Both the position numbers and the translations under genes were made by a program. A DNA stretch of 64,000 bases from Euglena gracilis (Eukaryota; Euglenida; Euglenophyceae; Euglenales), in contig CP154956.1 in assembly GCA_039621445.1 (NCBI GenBank), forward strand, positions 67,526,452 to 67,590,451, given 5' to 3'. The notes under the pieces are model-generated. The model did no database searches, had not been told where the DNA came from, and saw only the letters and a list, made by a program, of their open reading frames with translations. Positions 47,028-56,257 of this stretch are shown piece by piece; the stretch's first letter is position 1; every line of letters begins with the position of its first letter.

Positions 47028-48702
47028 GGCTCCGAGCGGAAAATTGGCCATGGAACTTTTGGTGGTCGCTAGCGACCGGTCGCTAGCGACCATGGTCGCT
47101 AGCGACCGAATTCTGGCGACCGGTCGCTAGCGACCGTTGGTGGTCGGAGCGACCGGTCGCTAGCGACCACCAATAATTCGACCACCCCCCCCCCCTCTCA
47201 AAAGATTTTTAAGCCCCCCCCCCCCTGTGAAGGAAAAATTCCCTTAGAGAAAAACATGAAATTTTGTATCAAAAATTCCTTTTTCTGCATTTAGGATCTT
47301 GCACGATATCAGACAATCTTTACATTACTTTGTCAAGAGGGCGGTACGGGGGTCCGGGGGGGGGTGGGCGGCAGCGGCGGGGGGGGGGGTGGCACGGTAC
47401 GGGGGTACGGCAGCCCCCCCCGCTAGACGACCAAGGGCGCCGAAGGCGCCTTAGGACTGTTTTGTTTACGGTGCGCGTGGCATTTACATGCGCGCATGGC
47501 CCAGGGTCGGTTACCCCCCGGAAGGGATTTTGTTATTGGAGGGCGGGGGCGGGGTGCAGGGGGGCAGCCCCCCCCCCGCTAGACGAACCAGGGAGCGGAA
47601 AGCGCGGTAGGACTGTTTTGTTTACGGTGCGCGTGGCATTTACATGCGCGCATGGCCCTGGGTCGGTTACCCCCTGGAAGGGATTTTGTTATTGGAGGGC
47701 GGGGGGGGGTGCGGGGGGGGGGGCGGCAGCCCCCCCCCGCTAGACGACCAAGGGCGCCGAAGGCGCCTTAGGACTGTTTTGTTTACGGTGCGCGTGGCAT
47801 TTACATGCGCGCATGGCCCTGGGTCGGTTACCCCCCGGAAGGGATTTTGTTATTGGAGGGCGGGGGGGGGGGGGGGGGTGGAGGGGGGCAGCCCCCCCCC
47901 CGCTAGACGACCAAGGGCGCCGAAGGCGCCTTAGGACTGTTTTGTTTACGGTGCGCGTGGCATTTACATGCGCGCATGGCCCTGGGTCGGTTACCCCCCG
48001 GAAGGGATTTTGTTATTGGAGGGCGGGGGGGGGTGCGGGGGGGGGGGCGGCAGCCCCCCCCCGCTAGACGACCAAGGGCGCCGAAGGCGCCTTAGGACTG
48101 TTTTGTTTACGGTAAGCGTGGCATTTACATGCGCGCATGGCCGAGGGTCGGTTACCCCCCGGAAGGGATTTTGTTATTGGAGGGAGGGGGGGGGGGTGCG
48201 GGGGGGGGGCGGCAGCCCCCCCCCGCTAGACGACCATGGGCGCCGAAGGCGCCTTAGGACTGTTTTGTTTACGGTGCGCGTGGCACTTACATGCGCGCAT
48301 GGCCCAGGGTCGGTTACCCCCCGGAAGGGATTTTGTTATTGGTGGGCGGGGGGGGGCGGGGGGGGGGCTGGGTGGGGCGGCAGCCCCCCCCCCCCCCGCT
48401 AGAAGACCAAAGGCGCCTTAGGACTGTTTGTTCACTGCGCGTGGCATTACATCCGCGCCTGGCCCTGGTAGCATCGTTTTGCAGTCCGACTTGGGGTTTT
48501 TGCAATAAAATCCTATTGGGGGGGGGGGCTTAAAAATTTTCTGAAGGGGGGGGGTGGTCGAATTATTGGTGGTCGCTAGCGACCGGTCGCTCCGACCACC
48601 AATGGTCGCTAGGCCATGACCAACGGTCGCTAGCGACCGGTCGCTAGCGACCGGTCGCTAGCGACCACCAAAAGATCCATGGCCAATAATCCGCAATGAG
48701 CC
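47028..48702. mobile_element. Mutator-like element MU-2, 9-bp target duplication
   Basis: The left end GGCTCCGAGCGGAAAATTGG pairs with the complement of the right end GGCTCATTGCGGATTATTGG. Subterminal arrays of GGTCGCTAGCGACC palindromes occur at both ends. The flanks CACTCTAAT (47,019-47,027) and CACACTAAT (48,703-48,711) differ at one base. Removing it rejoins CACTCTAATGTACTAACGGG, as found intact at 49,785-49,815 in reverse. The interior is about 6.5 tandem units; no transposase is seen. Confidence 0.85.
47420..48420 (+). repeat. ~162-bp tandem repeats inside MU-2
   Basis: Units begin at about 47,421, 47,577, 47,738, 47,900, 48,062, 48,226 and 48,398 (partial). Each has CCGCTAGACGACCAAGGGCG, the hairpin GGCGCCGAAGGCGCC, TGTTTTGTTTACGGTGCGCG, ACATGCGCGCATGGCC, GGAAGGGATTTTGTTATTGG and a long G run. 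Frames through it contain repeated residues but depend on G-run lengths, so I do not call a protein. Confidence 0.85.
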
Positions 48703-48711
48703 CACACTAAT

Positions 48712-49620
48712 GTACTAACGGGTCAAAACCGCCGACTTTTAAGCCCCCCCCCTGGTAAAAAAAAAATGTCTAAATCACCTCAACGCCGGTCAAAACCCAC
48801 CCAAATGGCTCCAGAACCCCCCAATCGGGGGTGAATATGCAAAAAAATTGGGGGAAAATGTCCATTTTGGGCCACTTTTGACAAAAGTACACCTCTCCCC
48901 ATTGAATTTTCAATATAAGTCAAAATTTGCACAAAAAAAGGGTCTTATCCCTCCAAGTCTATAGCCAACATAGAAGGGATTTTGTTATTTGAGGGGGGGG
49001 TGCGGGGGGGGCGGAGGGGGGGGCGGAGCCCCCCCCGCCTATGCCAAAGTGAGCCACAAAAACGACTTAGCCCCCGAGTATGTTGCCAACCCAGAAGGGA
49101 TTTTGTTATTTGAGGGGGGGGGTGCGGGGGGGGGGGGGCGGAGCCCCCCCCCGCCTATGCCAAAGTGAGCCACAAAAACGACTTAGCCCCCGGGTATGTT
49201 GCCAACACAAAAGGGATTTTGTTATTTGAGGGGGGGGGGTGCGGGGGGGGCGGAGCCCTCCCCCCGCCTATGCCAAAGTGAGCCACAAAAACGACTTAGC
49301 CCCCGAGTATGTTGCCAACACAGAAGGGATTTTGTTATTTGAGGGGGGGGGGTGCGGGTGGGGGGCGGAGCCCCCCCCGCCTATGCCAAAGTGAGCCACA
49401 AAAACGACTCAGCCCCCGAGTATGTTGCCAACACAGAAGGGATTTTGTTATTTGAGTCTCGGATTGGGGTGGAGGGGGGAGTTTTCTGCCTCTCGTGATG
49501 CAGATTGCAGATTGCAGATTGCATTTCTAAAGGATTTTAATGTAATCCCTGTTTCATCATTGGTTTTTTTACCCCTCCGGACCCCCATCAAGGGCCCACC
49601 GACCCCCCACTGACCAAAGA
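48712..49620 (+). repeat. Left arm of a large inverted repeat
   Basis: The outer part (48,712-48,965) is the near-exact reverse complement of 51,228-51,462, sharing CATTTTGGGCCACTTTTGAC and GAATTTTCAATATAAGTC. The inner part (49,440-49,615) is the reverse complement of 49,965-50,120, sharing TTTCTAAAGGATTTT. Between them are four to five tandem units of about 117 bp (starts near 48,970, 49,089, 49,208, 49,323, 49,435), present once in the other arm. Confidence 0.85.
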
Positions 49621-49961
49621 TTTCCATCTGGGGGTGTTTATTTAGGCGTAAGACACTTATTTGGACCCATCCGGACCATTTCCGGGTGATTTGGGCCCGC
49701 CACAGACCATTTTTATGACCGCCGACTAGCCACCGACTAGTTTGCATTGGATTTTGTTCATGGGGGGGGCTTAAAAGTCGGCGGTTTTGACCCGTTAGTA
49801 CATTAGAGTGGGTAGTCGGCCGACTAGTTGGCCGACTACCCACTACCCCCCCCCCCTGTCTCACCGACTAGCTACCGACTAGGACTAGTCGGTGGACCAA
49901 TTGGGTAGTCGGCCGACTAGTCGGCCGACTACCCACTACCCCCCCCCCCCAGTCTACCGCC

Positions 49962-51462
49962 TTGCGCCGGGGTCGGTGGGTCCTTGATGGGGGTCCGGAG
50001 GGGTAAAAAACCAATGATGAAACGGGGGTTGCATGAAAATCCTTTAGAAATGCAATCTGCAATCTGCGTTTTGCATCACGAGAGGCAGAAAACTCCCCCT
50101 CCACCCCAATCCGAGCCTCAAATAACAAAATCCCTTCTGCGCTGGCAACATACTCGGGGGCTAAGTCGTTTTTGTGGCTCACTTTGGCATAGGCGGGGGG
50201 GGGGCTCCGCCCCCCCCCCCCCGCACCCCCCCCCAAATAGCAAAATCCCTTCTATGTTGGCAATAGACTTGGCTTGATAGGAGGAGCCCAGATAACCGCG
50301 GTGTAACCGCGGTGTAACTGCGGTGTAACCGCGGTGAGAACAAGAACAAGAGGGGTGTACCCCTCGCAATCCCCGCGACCCCCACATGGAGGGTTTCCGC
50401 ATCCCAGTAGGAGCCAAAAAATGGCACCTAATTAGGAATTAGCACCCAAATTAGGAATCAAAATTGCCCAAATGTGTGATAAATTCCTAATTGGATCTAT
50501 TTTTGGACACAAAAGTTCTAAAAGTAGGTCACATCTGACGTTGTGTGTGAGGTCACACAGGTCACACGTGACCCGTCAAAACTGCCACGTCCCCCCCCCC
50601 CCCCGACCCCCCCCCCGCGACGTTCAGCGAGAAGGGTTAAACTGTTTGCAAGAACCTTAACCCTAACTCGACTCCTTCAAATAACCTCATAATGACCCGT
50701 TTCTGGCCTCAAGAGAACTGACTTGGCGTTTTTAGAAGTGGGTCATTTAGCAAAGGAGTAAACCCCCCCAAATAACACCCCCCCCAAATAGCATCCCCCA
50801 AATAACCCCCCCCCTCTGGGGCTGATTTTGAGCGCCAAAATAACACCCCCCTGTTTTCCTTTGGTTTTCCATGTGTCAAATACCACACACACCCAAATAA
50901 CACCCCCACCCCCTTAGGGTGGTGACTGAAATTTCCGGCACTTGAAATTTCACCGAATTTCACGATTTTTTACTTATCTTTCCGACCACTTTTCACCAAT
51001 GTCACCACCCTACCCCCCCTGGGGCCCCAGCTCATCCAAAATGAACACACCGGGGGGGGGGGGTTATTTGGGGGTTACCGTTTTTTCGGGTGGTCTTACT
51101 TTGGGGGGATTTCCCATTTTCCCGACGCCCCCGAAACTCTGCCTCCACCACCTTGCAAGGCACCTTGCCCACGTAACCGCGGTGTAACCGCGGTGTAACC
51201 GCGGTGATAACCGCGGTGTGGGCTCCTCCATAAGACCTTTTTTTTTGTGCAAATTTTGACTTATATTGAAAATTCAATGGGGAGAGGTGTACTTTTGTCA
51301 AAAGTGGCCCAAAATGGACATTTTCCCCCAATTTTTTTGCATATTCACCCCTGATTGGGGGGTTCTGGAGCCATTTGGGTGGGTTTTGACTGGTTTTGAG
51401 GTGATTCAGACAAAAAATTTTTCCCAGGGGGGGGAGCTTAAAAGTCGTTTTGACCCGTTACC
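49962..51462 (-). repeat. Right arm of the large inverted repeat
   Basis: This mirrors 48,712-49,620 but is interrupted by a ~950-bp element at 50,280. The tandem unit with GGCTCACTTTGGCATAGGCG occurs once. The arm ends at GACCCGTTA, where satellite sequence begins; the missing continuation GACCCGTTAGTACATTAGAG appears at 53,785. Confidence 0.8.
50280..51229. mobile_element. GGAGGAGCCC-ended element
   Basis: Inverted ends GGAGGAGCCCA are followed by arrays of TAACCGCGGTG palindromic words (50,291-50,335 and 51,174-51,218). ATA flanks both sides, a possible 3-bp duplication. The interior has an ATTAGGAATTAGCACCC region (50,345-50,640) and a CAAATAACACCCCCC region (50,755-51,075), both of which recur near 63 kb. 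No gene is seen. Confidence 0.75.
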
Positions 51463-51674
51463 CTCACCAGGGTGTGACGTAGAGCTGAGCTCTTTGGGAG
51501 ACCACCCCGGCCCCGGAAAAACACTCATTTTCGGCTCAAAATCACTTTTTCCGGGTCTGGGAAGGCAAAAAACATCGTTTTGGGCAAAAAAATTTCTATA
51601 CACAAATTGTGGCTGAGCCCAGATTTCAGCCTGAAAACGTGTTCAGCCAGGGGCCCCCGAAGGGGGCCCCTGAA

Positions 51675-52376
51675 GGCTCATTGCGGGAAATTGGTGATGG
51701 ACTTTTTGGTGGTCGCTAGCGACTAGTCGCTAGCGACCAAGTCTACCGACCATTGGTGGTCGGGCCGACCACCAATTTTAAGTCCACCCCCCCCCCTCTA
51801 AAAAATTTTTTAAGCCCCCACCCCCGAAAATTTTTTCATTCATAAGAAGGAAAATGACTCAAAACGCGAACTTAGTCGGCCTACGGCCTCCTCCGGGGGG
51901 GGGGGGGGGCTGCCGCCCCCCCCCCTGGACCCCCCCCCCGCCCAAAATAACAAAATCCCCTTGTGTGTGCAAGGCAAAGATGGCCGAATCGCGCTTCGTA
52001 ATGAATGTAGTCTTGTGTGTGCAAGGCAAGGATGGCCGAGTCGCGCTCCCAGGCTATTGTAAATGCTATGGTTTCATAGAACAGGCCCAAAGAGAAGATA
52101 TTACACGAAAATTTTTGCAAATTGACCCCCGAATGGGGGTTTTGGAAGGCATTTGGGTGGGTTTTGAGTCGTTTTCTTTTATATTTGAATGAAAAATTTT
52201 TGGAGGGGGGGGGGCTTAAAAAATTTTGTAGAGGGGGGGGGTGGACTTAAAATTGGTGGTCGGAGCGACTAGTCGCTCCGACCACCAATGGTCGCTAGCG
52301 ACTAGTCGCTAGCGACCCTAGCGACTAGTCGCTAGCGACCACCAAAAAGTCCATCACCAATTTCTCGCTCGGGGCC
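51675..52376. mobile_element. Mutator-like element MU-3, exact 9-bp duplication
   Basis: The left end GGCTCATTGCGGGAAATTGG and the complement of the right end GGCCCCGAGCGAGAAATTGG are inverted repeats that continue as GGACTTTTTGGTGGTCGC. GCCCCTGAA flanks both sides exactly (51,666-51,674 and 52,377-52,385). It inserted into the centre of the palindrome of the element above. The 702-bp interior carries one copy of the TCGGCCTACGGCCTCC hairpin unit of MU-1 and no gene. Confidence 0.9.
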
Positions 52377-52570
52377 GCCCCTGAACACGTTTTCAGGCTG
52401 AAATCTGGGCTCAGCCACAATTTGTTTAAAACCGTTTTCAGAGCCCGCCAAATGCCTACCCTGAAATTCGTGGTCATGATTCACGCAAGGGGTCAAAAAT
52501 GGCAATTTGTGAAATTCGGACCCAAAAAACGGCGCCCTCACTGAAAACGTGCCTGAACCCGCCTGCCAAT

Positions 52571-52759
52571 ATGGCCAAACGCACGGCAAACTTTGTGAAT
52601 GGTCTTTTGCCACCTCCCCCTAGGACGGACCCCCTTCATGGCACCTTGCTGGCACAGGGCAACACAAAGAAAAAGTCCGGCTCCGTAGGTGCAGAGCTTG
52701 CTGCTGTTGCCAACTGTTTGGAGTTCGCCAAACTGTGTCAACATCGGCAAGCCTGTTAA
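52571..52759 (+). CDS. MAKR small protein, element-encoded
   Basis: A 62-codon frame starts MAKRTANFVNGLLPPPP and contains DPLHGTLL and NTKKKSGS. The protein at 62,120 (minus strand) aligns over the MAK(R/K)-x-AN start, DPLH-x-x-LL, the KKK-x-SG block and an E-x-A-x-A-x-LE stretch, but has about 14 more residues before DPLH. The ATG is chosen because the homologous copies at 62,120 and 63,964 begin at the same residue; the frame stays open upstream into the ~30-bp repeats. After the TAA the same frame continues for 33 codons (ending GWELEPSLLF...CVVP) to TGA at 52,861, and AATAAA follows at 52,898. The full gene may therefore be 52,571-52,861 with a premature stop. No known family is recognised; function is unknown. 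Confidence 0.55.
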   Translation: MAKRTANFVNGLLPPPPRTDPLHGTLLAQGNTKKKSGSVGAELAAVANCLEFAKLCQHRQAC

Positions 52760-52897
52760 CCTGAGCTGGATGCTTTCTTTGTTGCCTCGACGGGATGGGA
52801 GCTGGAACCCAGCCTGTTGTTCGATGAGGCGAGCGTCATCGAACAGTGTGTGGTTCCCTGACCAACCCCCTGTGCCTCGTGCTGTGTCCCGACTGCC

Positions 52898-52903
52898 AAT
52901 AAA
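52898..52903 (+). promoter_or_regulatory. Possible polyadenylation signal
   Basis: AATAAA lies 37 nt past the TGA that ends the extended MAKR frame. It is inside the element in both full copies. A chance match cannot be excluded for a six-base motif. Confidence 0.3.
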
Positions 52904-53768
52904 ACACGAGAAATGTGGTTTTTGTGGTGTTGCCATTCCCAAAAATCCAAATTGTGTGGAGCTGAACAAAGTTGTCTGTGACGCCAAACAAACAAAGTTG
53001 TCTGTGAACAAAGTTGTCTGTGATTGGCATATCATTTTCATTGCCAAGATTTGGCAAAAGAGCCAAAGTATGGCTCTTTTGTGTCAAGAAACTGTGTTCG
53101 GGCCAAGACTTAGGGGGAGCCCAGGGGCGGGTACCCCCTAAAACCTTGGCCCAAAACACTGTTCTTGTTTGAAACCGTGTTTTGGGCGAAGATTTAAGAC
53201 TTTTAAAGTCTCGAAATCGGCCCAAACACGGTTTCTTTGTGTAAAGCGTGTCGTGTGCCGTGATGTCCGCCACTCTGTTTCGTTGTGCTCCAAGGCAACC
53301 TAGCCTTCTGTTGTGTTGTAGAGTGCCCCCGACCCGCCTCACTGGTTGAGGACCACCCGGCCTCGCAACCACACGCCGATTTTTCATGATACTGTTTTTG
53401 GCTTTTTACTCAGGGTTGCCACAGATGCCCTCACTGAAAACGTGCCTGAACCCGGATGCCTTCACTGAAAACGTGTCATTGCCACAAATGCCCTCATTGA
53501 AAACGTGTTCATGACCACGAATTTCAGGGCAGGCATTTGGCGGGCTGAACACGTTTTTAAATTTTTTTCGACTTTTTTGATCCAGTTTTGAGCCAAAATC
53601 AATGGGTTGGCGGCCCAAAACGGGGCGCTGGCGGGTCAAAAAGCGCTCATTTTTGGCTGGAAAACAGTTTTTTCGGGTCCGGGAGGTCAAAAAACATGGT
53701 TTTGGGAAAAAAAAATTTTCGATTTTTTTCGCCTGGTTTTGACCCAAAGTCAATGGATCGGCGGCATG

Positions 53769-53850
53769 TCGGCGGTTTTGACCCGTTAGTACATTAGAGT
53801 GGGTAGTCGGCCGACTAGTTGGCCGACTACCCACTACCCCCCCCCAAAGC
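53769..53850 (-). repeat. Detached end of the GGTAGACTGG family
   Basis: GTCGGCGGTTTTGACCCGTT, then AGTACATTAGAGTGGGTAG and TCGGCCGACTAGTTGGCCGA match the element end at 49,770-49,850. It appears to be the continuation of the arm interrupted at 51,462. Confidence 0.75.
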
Positions 53851-54380
53851 ACGAAGGTTTTCACCAAGGAAACACCCCCCCCCCCCCACCAAAAGGCAGC
53901 CCACCACCACAAAAACCGACCACCCCAAAAAAAGCGCCCACACTCCAAAGGCATCTGCCCCAAAAAGGCAAAGGAGGGGAATGGAGCTAGCAAAATCAAC
54001 ACACACAAAGGGTGGCCCGCCCGCCCTAGACTCCATGAAGTGAGGAGGAGAGAGCACACGGCCCAACAAGCCAGCTATAGCCCCTCAAAAAAAGGTTTCA
54101 TGAAAAGTTGAAACATTTCGTCGAAACTGTGCAAATTGCAAGTTTCTGAAATTTAGGCCCTTGGAAAGTTTTGGTTTCCATGAGGCTCAAAAATGCAAGG
54201 AAAGGCGTCCAGGGGGTATTTTTTCTGCTTAAAAAAAACTGGGGCTGGTGCAGCCTGCAGCCCCTGTTGGGGGGTGTCCCCGCATCCCCCCCCCCCCCCC
54301 CCCCCGTCCCGAGCCACCCCCTTGGATCTTTGTCTCCAACCATCTTCGGACCCAATCTGAGACCCTTTTCGGCCAAATTT
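53851..54380. other. Unassigned C-rich then mixed sequence
   Basis: C-rich sequence with CACCACAAAAACC words runs to about 54,060. Mixed-composition DNA follows, with an imperfect hairpin GGGGCTGGTGCAGCCTGCAG at about 54,241 and a C tract at 54,290-54,306. Both strands have short open frames with no recognisable domain. Confidence 0.5.
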
Positions 54381-54595
54381 TTGTTGGAAAAATTTTGAGT
54401 GGTGATTCTTATTTTGAAATTATTATGAAATTTTTAGGTTCATTCCTGATTTTGGGGGGGGATTTTTCAAATTTAATTTGGTGCCAAAATCCAACTTCTA
54501 GGTGTGGGGACTCCGAATTCATGGAATTTTTCCAAAATTTCGGGTTCGGTGATTCCTGATTTGGCCACCAAAAATGTGGTGTTCAACCGGTGACG
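54381..54595 (+). repeat. ATTCCTGATTT dispersed repeat, copy 1
   Basis: GGTGATTCCTGATTTGGCCA, GTGTGGGGACTCCGAATTC and AATGTGGTGTTC parallel 60,530-60,765, which has CCTAATTT in the same positions. The two copies are direct repeats about 6.1 kb apart. They are diverged, so the duplication is not recent. Confidence 0.65.
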
Positions 54596-55380
54596 TACTA
54601 GGGGGGGGGGGTCCTGCAGGACCCCCCTGTCAGGTTGCGAGCCAACAGGACCGGTCGCGTTCGAGGGGGGGGAGGGGGGATCCGGCTGAAAGGCGGCACA
54701 AAGGAGGATAATCCTAACTGCATCAAACACAAAGACAGCCTGCAAAAAGGCATGGCCTCACATAGGCTTTGTGCTTCGCCCTCGGTGTCCGTTCCTCCCC
54801 CTTCGGGTGCTCTCGGGGGATTGCGATTGCAAGTGAAATAATCTTTCAGGGACGCCGCCACTACCATCCGGGGTTTGGACCAAAGAAATTTTATTGGGGA
54901 GCCTTGGTACTGGGGGGGGGGGTCCCGCGGGTCCAAACTAGGGTCCAAACTCAACCAAACAAGGGGGGGGGGGGTTCGGGGACCCGACCTTGACTACCGA
55001 GCCCCCCCCCCCCCCCCCCCCGTGGTCCGAACCACCCCCCATTTTGCCACAAATTCCAAATTCGGACCAAAATGGAATGCAAATTGAAAATTGGAGAAGA
55101 AATGACGTCATGCAAGTCACTTACCTGTTGCAAACCCCCCTCCGCGCGACCCCCCCTTGACCCCCCCTCACAACCCCCCCTTGTCCCCTGTGACCCCCAA
55201 TTCTCCCTTTTGGCGTTCTTTGACAATTCATTCAATTAATTCAATTTTGAGCGGCAAATTGCCAGATTTGGGGGTGTTTCCCCCGCGACCCCCCCGCGGC
55301 CCCACCCCGAAGCCGATTCGGAACTCCAAAAAGTTCAAAAAAAAGTCGCATTAATTTGGAATTTGCCACTCAATTTGTAA
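54596..55380. other. Mixed sequence with G/C tracts, no firm gene
   Basis: This holds a G tract (54,600), a mixed stretch (54,690-54,900) open on both strands, more G/C tracts (54,910-55,025) and CCCCGCGACCCCCCCGCGGC-type sequence at 55,280. Residues on the plus strand at 54,700-54,840 (for example EDNPNCIKHKDS) look protein-like, but so does the opposite strand, so I make no call. Confidence 0.45.
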
Positions 55381-55785
55381 TCAAAAGTGCAAAAAATTGG
55401 TCCCAAAATCCTTAAACCTATTTTCGGGCCCGAATGGGGGGGTCAAAAATTCCTTCAGAAAGAGGGCAAAAAAAATTTTCGGCGCCATCGGCGCATGAAA
55501 AAAAATTTCCCCAGACCAAATGCTCAATTGAGGGGGTCAAATAAAGGGGGGGGGGGGCAGGTCATGTGTGACTTGTGTGACGTCATTTTGTCCTCTAATT
55601 TTAGATCTCAATTGGGAATTTGGGCCCATTCGGGCCCTTATTTGAGCATTTGGGGGGCGGTAGACTGGGGGGGGGGGGGTTATGGGTAGTCGGCCGACTA
55701 CCCAATTGGTCCGCCGACTAGGCAGTCGGTAGCTAGTCGGCGAGACAGGGGGTTGCTTTGGCCTTGGGTTTGCTTGATTTGTAAT
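55381..55785. repeat. Mixed sequence ending in a solo GGTAGACTGG end
   Basis: At 55,657-55,745 the order GGTAGACTGGGGG, GGGTAGTCGGCCGACTACCC, TTGGTCCGCCGACTAG and TCGGCGAGACAGG matches the end of the 46,871 element, with no partner end nearby. The preceding 270 bp have no recognisable feature. Confidence 0.65.
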
Positions 55786-56124
55786 CTACCCCAACCGCCA
55801 AAGGAAAATCGGCCCAAGAGTCGAAATGGAGGTTGCCAAATCGGTTTTTGCACAGGTACCCTCACTCACCTCCTCAGAGTGTCCCCCCCCCCCAAAGTGG
55901 CCAAAACTTTGGTAAATTTGGTTCACAGCCACTTTCTTTCGCCGAGCCCAAAAATTGACCCCTCCCAAAGTGTCCATCCCCCCTGAGTTGGCGGTTTTTG
56001 GGTTGGAGACCGCTGTGAGGGGGAGGGGGGGGATTGGGGGTTCATTCGAGTGCCCGCCAGTCGTGTCACCCGCATCCGGTCTCGCCGACACCCTTAAAAG
56101 AATACTTAAAAAAAACTGGCCCAA
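55786..56124 (-). pseudogene. Protein-like minus-strand frame, unknown
   Basis: A 112-codon frame in mixed-composition DNA contains residues such as NFWARRKKVAVNQIYQSFGH. The reading crosses only a short C run. I recognise no family and no intact gene structure. It may be a decayed coding fragment or chance in sequence with few stops. Confidence 0.2.
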
Positions 56125-56141
56125 GATGCAGACTCCACCCT

Positions 56142-56169
56142 GAGTCCTGCGTCCAGACGCAGGACTCAG
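56142..56169. repeat. Short palindrome
   Basis: TGAGTCCTGCGTC and GACGCAGGACTCA are inverted around CA, giving a 28-bp near-perfect hairpin. It lies at the left border of the frameshifted coding remnant. Confidence 0.7.
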
Positions 56170-56257
56170 TGCGGTCTTTATCGGCGCCAGGCGCGAAGGT
56201 CAGTAGGATTTTCGAGAGAGGGCACATGTGGGTGCGACTGACGACACCTAGCTGCTC

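Larger units (their letters stand above)
46871..49958. mobile_element. GGTAGACTGG-ended element with nested insertion
   Basis: The ends begin GGTAGACTGGGGG and share about 200 bp of inverted sequence. This contains TAGTCGGCCGACTAGTCGGC palindromes, ACCAATTGGTC-type words and CACTCTAATGTACTAACGGG. The left end is split by MU-2 (47,028-48,702). The interior holds 117-bp tandem repeats and sequence that is mirrored to the right of 49,962. No coding sequence is recognised. Confidence 0.75.
51597..53557 (+). mobile_element. Palindrome-tailed element, copy 2 (encodes MAKR protein)
   Basis: In order: a palindrome arm (51,601-51,674), an inserted Mutator-like element, the other palindrome arm (52,377-52,425), an inverted end with GCCAAATGCCTACCCTGAAA, the small-protein frame at 52,571, CACAGACAACTTTGTT-type repeats, a foldback remnant (53,085-53,240), ~30-bp CACTGAAAACGTG repeats (53,410-53,510) and the other end. 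Without the inserted element it is about 1.25 kb. It is the inverted counterpart of 34,361-35,596 and is highly similar outside the gene. AAATTT on both sides may be target duplication. Confidence 0.8.
51463..53768 (+). repeat. Satellite fragment carrying nested elements
   Basis: A half hairpin module starting exactly at the loop (ACCAGGGTGTGACGTAGAGC) is followed by one monomer to 51,596. After the inserted element, monomer sequence resumes at 53,558 and ends at GGATCGGCGGC. It splits the end of the GGTAGACTGG family, because GACCCGTTA occurs on both sides. Confidence 0.75.

Noticed and set aside
47420-48420. Repeated frames with FTCAHGPGSVTPRKGFCYW in MU-2
   Set aside because: They are generated by the ~162-bp tandem units and depend on G-run lengths; no domain is recognisable.
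50650-50680. Telomere-like CCTTAACCCTAACTC
   Set aside because: Only about two irregular units are present, with no tandem array.
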